A model generated the notes under the pieces. It saw nothing but the letters and a program-made list of their open reading frames with translations. It had not been told where the DNA came from and did not search any database. From positions 248,001-312,000 of the forward strand of contig JAAROD010000033.1 of the NCBI GenBank assembly GCA_012274445.1: 64,000 nucleotides of DNA, given 5' to 3'. Position numbers and translations under genes: made by a program. The stretch comes from Sclerotiophoma versabilis (taxonomy: Eukaryota; Ascomycota; Dothideomycetes; Pleosporales; Didymellaceae). Positions within the stretch are counted from its first letter, which is position 1; every line of letters starts with the position of its first letter. This document shows, one piece after another, positions 59,150-64,000 of the stretch.

Positions 59150-61311
59150 CCGTGCACGGTCACTGGTCGGACCGGTTCACTGGTCGGACCGGTTCACTGG
59201 TCGGACCACCCCACCAACTCAACCACCTATACAGAATTGAGGTTATTTAACCACGTACAATAGCTATTATCGCGAAAAAAGTTGGTAGAATATATTATTA
59301 ACTATTGCGCATCTTTTGGCTATCTCAATTTGTACGTAGGCTTTGTGGTTCGACCGCTACGGGTCGCGATACCTAGGGGTGGTGGGGATGGCTCATGAAC
59401 CACCTGTGGACAACGCCGCGCTGCATCACTACCACGCTTTGTTACTTTTGACTGTGATTTCTGTGAGGCCTTGCTCTTAGCCTGTTTAGGCAGTTTGGAT
59501 GCTTTTTGAGCGTCTCTGAGCTCTTTTGCCCGCGCTCTCTCAGCCTTCCGAGCCTCCTTTTCAGCCTCATCCTTGGCATCTTTTTGAGCCTTCTCCTCCT
59601 TCTCCTTTGCCCGCCTTACTCTCTTATCTGCCTTCTCTTTCTCTTTAAGAAGCTTCGTTTGGTGTTGTATTTCCTTCCTAGTCTTCTTTCTAGCTTCCTC
59701 TGCCAACTGCTCCCTCTCAGCATCGATCAGACGTTGATCAGCACGTAATTTAGATGCTGGGTCCCAGAATACTGCTCCCCCTTGTATATTAGGGTCCCGT
59801 GGTGACAGTGGTAGTACTTTCTTCTTACCTCGCTTCTTCTTCTTTGCAATAGTCTCTCTAAGGCCACTTATCTCGTGATCCTTGAGCTCATTAAGCACAT
59901 GGAGTTGATGCATGCGTTGCTTAGCTGCGTTGGCAGCCTCAATGTCCCTATACTTCACTGCACGGTTAAAAAGAGACATACACTTCAGCCAATTAGGGTT
60001 AGAAGGAGCTGGCTGAGGCTCTGTTTGGTCTGGAGGCGTCAGGGGTGGTGGTGGTGTTGACTTCTTGAATCGATCGAGTATGACGTCGGGGTTTGGTGGG
60101 TTGATACCAGTGGACTCAAACCCACTCAACACCAACCTACTAGTGAAGGTATCAACCCAAGCAGGCCAGAATAGTCTCACAAAGTCTGCCTTCTTGACTG
60201 GGAGCTGCCCTTCAGTGGTATATTGGTGTTGGAGGAGCTGGTTGGAGTAGTTTTGACTGAGAGGCTTAAAGCAAGCCACATCCAGGGGTTGCAGCGTATG
60301 AGTCGCGTGTGGAGGGAAGACCAGTAGTAGAATTCGATGCTGATCACAGTAATCAATGAATCTCCTTGTCACGTGGCTGCCGTGGCCGTCAAGGATCAGT
60401 AGTCTGTAGCTTCTCTGAGCTTTTGGCTTGGTGAAGGGATCAAAGATCTGCTCCAGCCAGGCCATACCCAAATCGTCGTTGATCCAACCTGTTTTGGATA
60501 CTGTGAAGTGAATTGAGTGCTTCTCTGGGTCGATATCCCTCACCCAGTTGGCTTGGATCTCGTTTCCAGCAGCTGAAAAGATGACCCCTGGGGGGAGAGT
60601 CGTCCCATCAGCACATATACAGCTAACCACAGTAATCCAATCCCGATTACCATCGTGGGAAGCTTGTTTAAACCTCCTCTGCTTATGTAGTATCTTATCA
60701 AAGACTCTCTTACTCTTACTAAGCACTCCAATCATGAATCCCTTCTCATCCATATTGTACGTGTTCTCTGGAAGGACATCAAACTCCTCTACTTTGCTGT
60801 GTAGAAGATGAAAGTAGAGTTGGTATCTTTCAATATTATCAGCGTCGTGACGATTGATATCCATAGAGGTGGTCCAGGCAGTGATCAGAGTATCGTTGTT
60901 CCGGTGAAGGAGTCGGGTAACCCAGCTATCAGATGGCTCCCATCGACACAAGGGAGTCGCGATATTGATAATTATTTGCCTTGTAGGTGGGCAGTGTCTC
61001 TCTGTAAGTCTTCTAATATATTGTACAAGCTCTGCCTCATCGCGTGGGTGGAGGAGTCGTCGATGATTAGATGCCTCCTTATATGACGTTGCCTCACCGC
61101 GGTGGTGTGCACGCAGCGTTGTGCGCGCAACACTATGTTTTCTAGAAAGATTCCGGTACGAAAAAGATGCGCCAGGTTCCAAACTATCTATCTCTTCAAG
61201 GGCACTCTCTAGAGTCATCGTGGCGTGGTGTTGTGGGTGGGTTCAATATAGGTGGTTGAGTTGGTGGGGTGGTCCGACCAGTGAACCGGTCCGACCAGTG
61301 ACCGTGCACGG
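59150..61311 (-). mobile_element. Pogo/Fot1-type DNA transposon, apparently complete, about 2.16 kb
   Basis: Both ends read CCGTGCACGGTCACTGG inward and continue as matching terminal inverted repeats of about 68 bp, down to CCACCCCACCAACTCAACCA and CCTATA. A TA dinucleotide abuts each end (59148-59149 and 61312-61313), the expected target duplication of Tc1/mariner-Pogo elements. The left repeat carries one additional 17-bp unit (GGTTCACTGGTCGGACC; left end with three copies of the CACTGGTCGGACC core, right end with two). The outermost CCGTGCACGG is itself a palindrome. The element encloses an uninterrupted transposase gene, so it may be recent or still active. Confidence 0.93.
59320..61218 (-). 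CDS. Pogo/Fot1 family DDE transposase
   Basis: A single exon of 632 residues. The N-terminus has a Psq-type helix-turn-helix (about 1-50; FSYRNLSRKHSVARTTLRAH) and a CENP-B-type DNA-binding region (about 55-130). The DDE_1 catalytic core shows D157 in YNMDEKGF, D277 in LLILDGHGSH and D313 in LQPLDVACF. The last 170 residues are a Lys/Glu-rich coiled coil (AKKKKRGKKK onward) ending in a basic tail, as in Fot1-like proteins. No stop or frameshift is present and the catalytic residues are intact. It starts 93 bp inside the right end of its element. Confidence 0.95.
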   Translation of the reverse strand: MTLESALEEIDSLEPGASFSYRNLSRKHSVARTTLRAHHRGEATSYKEASNHRRLLHPRDEAELVQYIRRLTERHCPPTRQIIINIATPLCRWEPSDSWVTRLLHRNNDTLITAWTTSMDINRHDADNIERYQLYFHLLHSKVEEFDVLPENTYNMDEKGFMIGVLSKSKRVFDKILHKQRRFKQASHDGNRDWITVVSCICADGTTLPPGVIFSAAGNEIQANWVRDIDPEKHSIHFTVSKTGWINDDLGMAWLEQIFDPFTKPKAQRSYRLLILDGHGSHVTRRFIDYCDQHRILLLVFPPHATHTLQPLDVACFKPLSQNYSNQLLQHQYTTEGQLPVKKADFVRLFWPAWVDTFTSRLVLSGFESTGINPPNPDVILDRFKKSTPPPPLTPPDQTEPQPAPSNPNWLKCMSLFNRAVKYRDIEAANAAKQRMHQLHVLNELKDHEISGLRETIAKKKKRGKKKVLPLSPRDPNIQGGAVFWDPASKLRADQRLIDAEREQLAEEARKKTRKEIQHQTKLLKEKEKADKRVRRAKEKEEKAQKDAKDEAEKEARKAERARAKELRDAQKASKLPKQAKSKASQKSQSKVTKRGSDAARRCPQVVHEPSPPPLGIATRSGRTTKPTYKLR

Positions 61312-61313
61312 TA

Positions 61314-61580
61314 CGCCTTTTAACAAGCTAAGCTTTATCTAGATCTATTTGCTCTCTCTCTTCGTCGCATGAACACCAAACTGGAGACAAGATTCTGGTC
61401 TGTGGGCTTTACAATACGCCGACCGCCGACAAAGCCATGCTGTTAACAAGACCGCCTGTCATGGTATTTCATTTGCGCCCACCCTCCTGCAGTTGTAGGT
61501 TCTTGGCTACTTGCTCCCTCTAGACGACTTCCAACCCCCCTTAACGTCTCTCTCTCTCTAAAGAACTAGCTAGAAAGAGG
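61314..61580. promoter_or_regulatory. Upstream region of the tyrosine recombinase
   Basis: The 267 bp between the Pogo TA and the recombinase ATG form its proximal promoter and 5' UTR (CT-rich before the start). If the gene heads a Starship, the element's left terminus should lie here or just left of the Pogo insertion, but I cannot identify it. Confidence 0.35.
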
Positions 61581-64000
61581 ATGCGCAAAGCAGCCAGACT
61601 TGTCAATCTTGAAGATTTCAAAGCACGCGCTCGGCAAGAGGTCGCACCACAATCTCTTAGCTCAGAGGACATTAAGAAAGCCCTGATCAAATCCAGCCAT
61701 GATTCCTATAGGTTTACAATGGAGCAATGGTCTTAGTGAGTCTTAACGCACATAACTTTAAGTAAATAAGTTGCTGACTAGCCACATAGCTTCTCAGAAC
61801 ATATTCTAGAGAAGCCAATGGCTGAGCAACGCTTTACAGAGGCACCTACAACTTTCCAGATTAAGCTCTTTCTTGAGTGGTTTGCTCAGACACGCACTGG
61901 TCTCTTGGAAGAATGTATTACTGACACAACCCTTCTTAACCGCTTCAACAGTCTGAAGCGTGCTATTAAGATCCACACGCGTTACCAATACACTACAGTA
62001 CAGAATCAGGATATTAACAATTTTGTTACAAAGGAACTTATTCCGCGAGGCCTTCTATCAACATGCGCGCGTACTAAGCCACTTGCGCCTGTCGCAGTTG
62101 CTAAAGACATCATTAGGTTCCTGTTCGCTAGCGACGAATACAAGCATCTTCACCCTCGCATACGTAGCCAGATGGCTTTTGCTATACAGCTTATGCTTCT
62201 TGTCGGCGTCCGACCGGGAGAAGTCGTTGAGTCAGATGCATGGTATCAGACTAACGAAGGCTTACTCTACAAAGATATTGAGCTTGTTCGCTCGTGGAGC
62301 AGCAGCCATCCTGGCTGGCGTCTTCACGTCAAGTTGAGGAACCGAAAGGGGCATCGAGAATACAAGAAACATGCGTATGATTATCCCCCTTGCTATCGCC
62401 GGTATCTAAGCACGCGACTGACGCTGAACAGACCTGTCATGACGCTGTATGAAGAGCCACGAATGAGATACATGTGCCCTGTAACATGGTTCCTGTCACT
62501 CGCCTTTGCAGACGGAGTGTTCCAGGATTTGGCATCTCCCAACGATCTAGAAGCCGTGAAACCCATCCCAGGAAATTTGCTTTACAGGGCCAAGTACAAA
62601 TCTGAAGTTCTAGAGCGTCCTGTTATGAGGGGCATGCGCGCAGATAAATCCATGTCCGAAACCAGAATATGGACTTACGATTGTTTCAACCTCGCATTAA
62701 AAGGCGCTGGTCAACGGGCTGGCTATCAAGAGAACCTCAGCGCTTATTGCTTCAGACGCGCCTTTGCGCATGCTGTTGAGGGTAAGTTGAGTACGCAAGG
62801 TTGTAGAGCGAAGCTAACATGTGCTTAGGTGAAGCTACAGCCACACAGCGAAGGACATTGATGGGGCACAAATATGAAGACACAGCTCAGTATTATGTCT
62901 CAGGATTTGTTGGTATTGACAGCCAATCTATTATCCATGAACGCGAACAGTGCCTTGACCTGTACAAGGAGTCCAGCTCGATGATGGCAAATCGAAATCT
63001 GCTTGCGCCCAAGCCACCAGGATCAATGCTCACAGAACCACCGTGTGAGAGAGCAACACGGACCTTAGAAGAGAAAGGAGAAGGGGAACCTAAAGTGGTA
63101 TCGCCCATGCTGCTCTCTGCAACGCAGGAATACCAACTCAGGCGGCAATCACGGCAGAGGGCGTATCAGAAAGACCTTCGAGAGTACCTTGAAGGGAATT
63201 GCGGAGTGGTTAAGGCAACAGCACCTACGTCCACAGTCCTCTCTCGCGAACCGTCTCGTTACCTTCTTGCGCTACTTAAGTTTGAGCCCGAGCGCAAGCT
63301 CGTTCTAGACCTCATGTTCCGTAATGACCATGGAACTAACAAGTCCCCGGCTGCTCTTTCGCTCATAGAAGCTCTTAAGCCTCTTACTGGCCTCCCTAGA
63401 TCTCAGAGAAGACGCTACGCATATAAAACCGCAGAACCAACAAAGCAAAACTGCTGTAGTGATTGCAACAAGGATTTAACTAAGTACGTATGTCTTTACT
63501 GTGTCAGAAGTCCTGCTTATGTTTCTCAGGCTTCGTCTAGATCGTGTCCACAGTCATTTGCTACAATGTGCACGCCAACGGCGCGTCAGCCGCGAGCGAG
63601 AGCATATGACGGCTCAGTTCTCGTTAATTCATACATGTCTCTGGAATGATTGCTACTACCGCTTTAACGGGAAGACATGCGGGTCATATTCTCGTCATGT
63701 AACTGAGCATCTTGAGCATTCAAGGTTACATCAGTGCCTGTGGGGTAACTGTTACAAGACACTCGAAAGTCACGAGGACCTTGCATATCACGTCTCAGAG
63801 AAGCATCGTGTCCCTAACGAATGGACCACGCTTACGAAGATGCACTATTGCTACGAGCATGACGTATGGTGTCGTTCTGACCAGATATGGAATGCACACC
63901 TACAAAGAAGGCATCTTGACGAACTGAATGATTACTGCGGTTTGATTAAGGAAGGCGGAGTTGTGGTAGTTGCTGCACATTGCTTGTTCTGCCTTGGTGC
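61581..64000 (+). CDS. DUF3435 captain-like tyrosine recombinase, C-terminus beyond window
   Basis: Four exons, 61581-61735, 61790-62781, 62829-63483 and 63530 to beyond 64000, give 757 codons so far. Tyrosine recombinases cut and join DNA through a Tyr; DUF3435 members drive Starship elements. The catalytic set is visible: R193 in LLVGVRPGE, R374 in AYCFRRAFAH, H396 in TLMGHKYED and Y404/Y405 in QYYVSG. Start MRKAARLVNLEDFKAR. After residue 600 come Cys/His motifs: CCSDC, then (fourth exon) CLWNDCYYRF with HVTEH, and CLWGNCYKTL with HVSEKH, resembling C2H2 fingers. The frame without the last intron (GTACGT to TCTCAG, 46 bp) ends at 63649 and loses these fingers. No stop interrupts it, so it may be functional. 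Confidence 0.85.

Overview
The window is nuclear DNA of a filamentous ascomycete (Pezizomycotina, probably Dothideomycetes; the class is an inference). The evidence is short introns (about 45-115 bp) with GTRNGT donors and CTRAY branch points, eukaryotic housekeeping genes (an E2 enzyme, EMC10, Utp21, a Vip1-type PPIP5K), fungal-only families (Zn2Cys6 and Fungal_trans_2 regulators, DUF7730-like protein), a fungal NRPS, a Pogo/Fot1 transposon and a DUF3435 tyrosine recombinase. Most genes are spliced; I rebuilt exon structures by eye from splice signals and reading frame.

Layout. 1-15.5 kb: conserved single genes, namely a partial Ser/Pro-rich protein running off the left edge, an E2 enzyme, an RRM protein with metallothionein-like modules, EMC10 divergent to an FGGY kinase, a small RRM protein, and a Fungal_trans_2 regulator. 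15.5-26.9 kb: gene-poor, with one acidic fungal protein, a zinc-knuckle remnant and a DUF7730-like gene. 26.9-35.5 kb: Utp21 divergent to a PPIP5K. 35.5-37.1 kb: AT-rich stretch with a hairpin, MITE-like element.

37.1-56.9 kb is the most interesting part: a candidate secondary-metabolite cluster. It holds a Zn2Cys6 regulator, an amidase-signature enzyme, a carboxymuconolactone-decarboxylase-like protein, a 14-TM-type MFS exporter, an intronless bimodular NRPS (partial C-A-T-C-A-T-CT), a class I SAM methyltransferase and a flavin-dependent halogenase. Two divergent gene pairs (CMD-like/MFS and methyltransferase/halogenase) share promoters. The expected product is a halogenated, probably methylated, two-residue peptide or condensed scaffold. 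The first adenylation domain lacks the Asp that normally binds an alpha-amino group. I do not recognise a known cluster with this gene set.

56.9-64 kb is mobile-element territory: a broken DUF3435 fragment, a pseudogene with three in-frame stops, an apparently intact Pogo/Fot1 element with TA target duplication, and a spliced captain-like tyrosine recombinase with C-terminal zinc-finger-like motifs that runs off the right edge. Its direction implies that any Starship-type cargo would lie to the right, outside the window.
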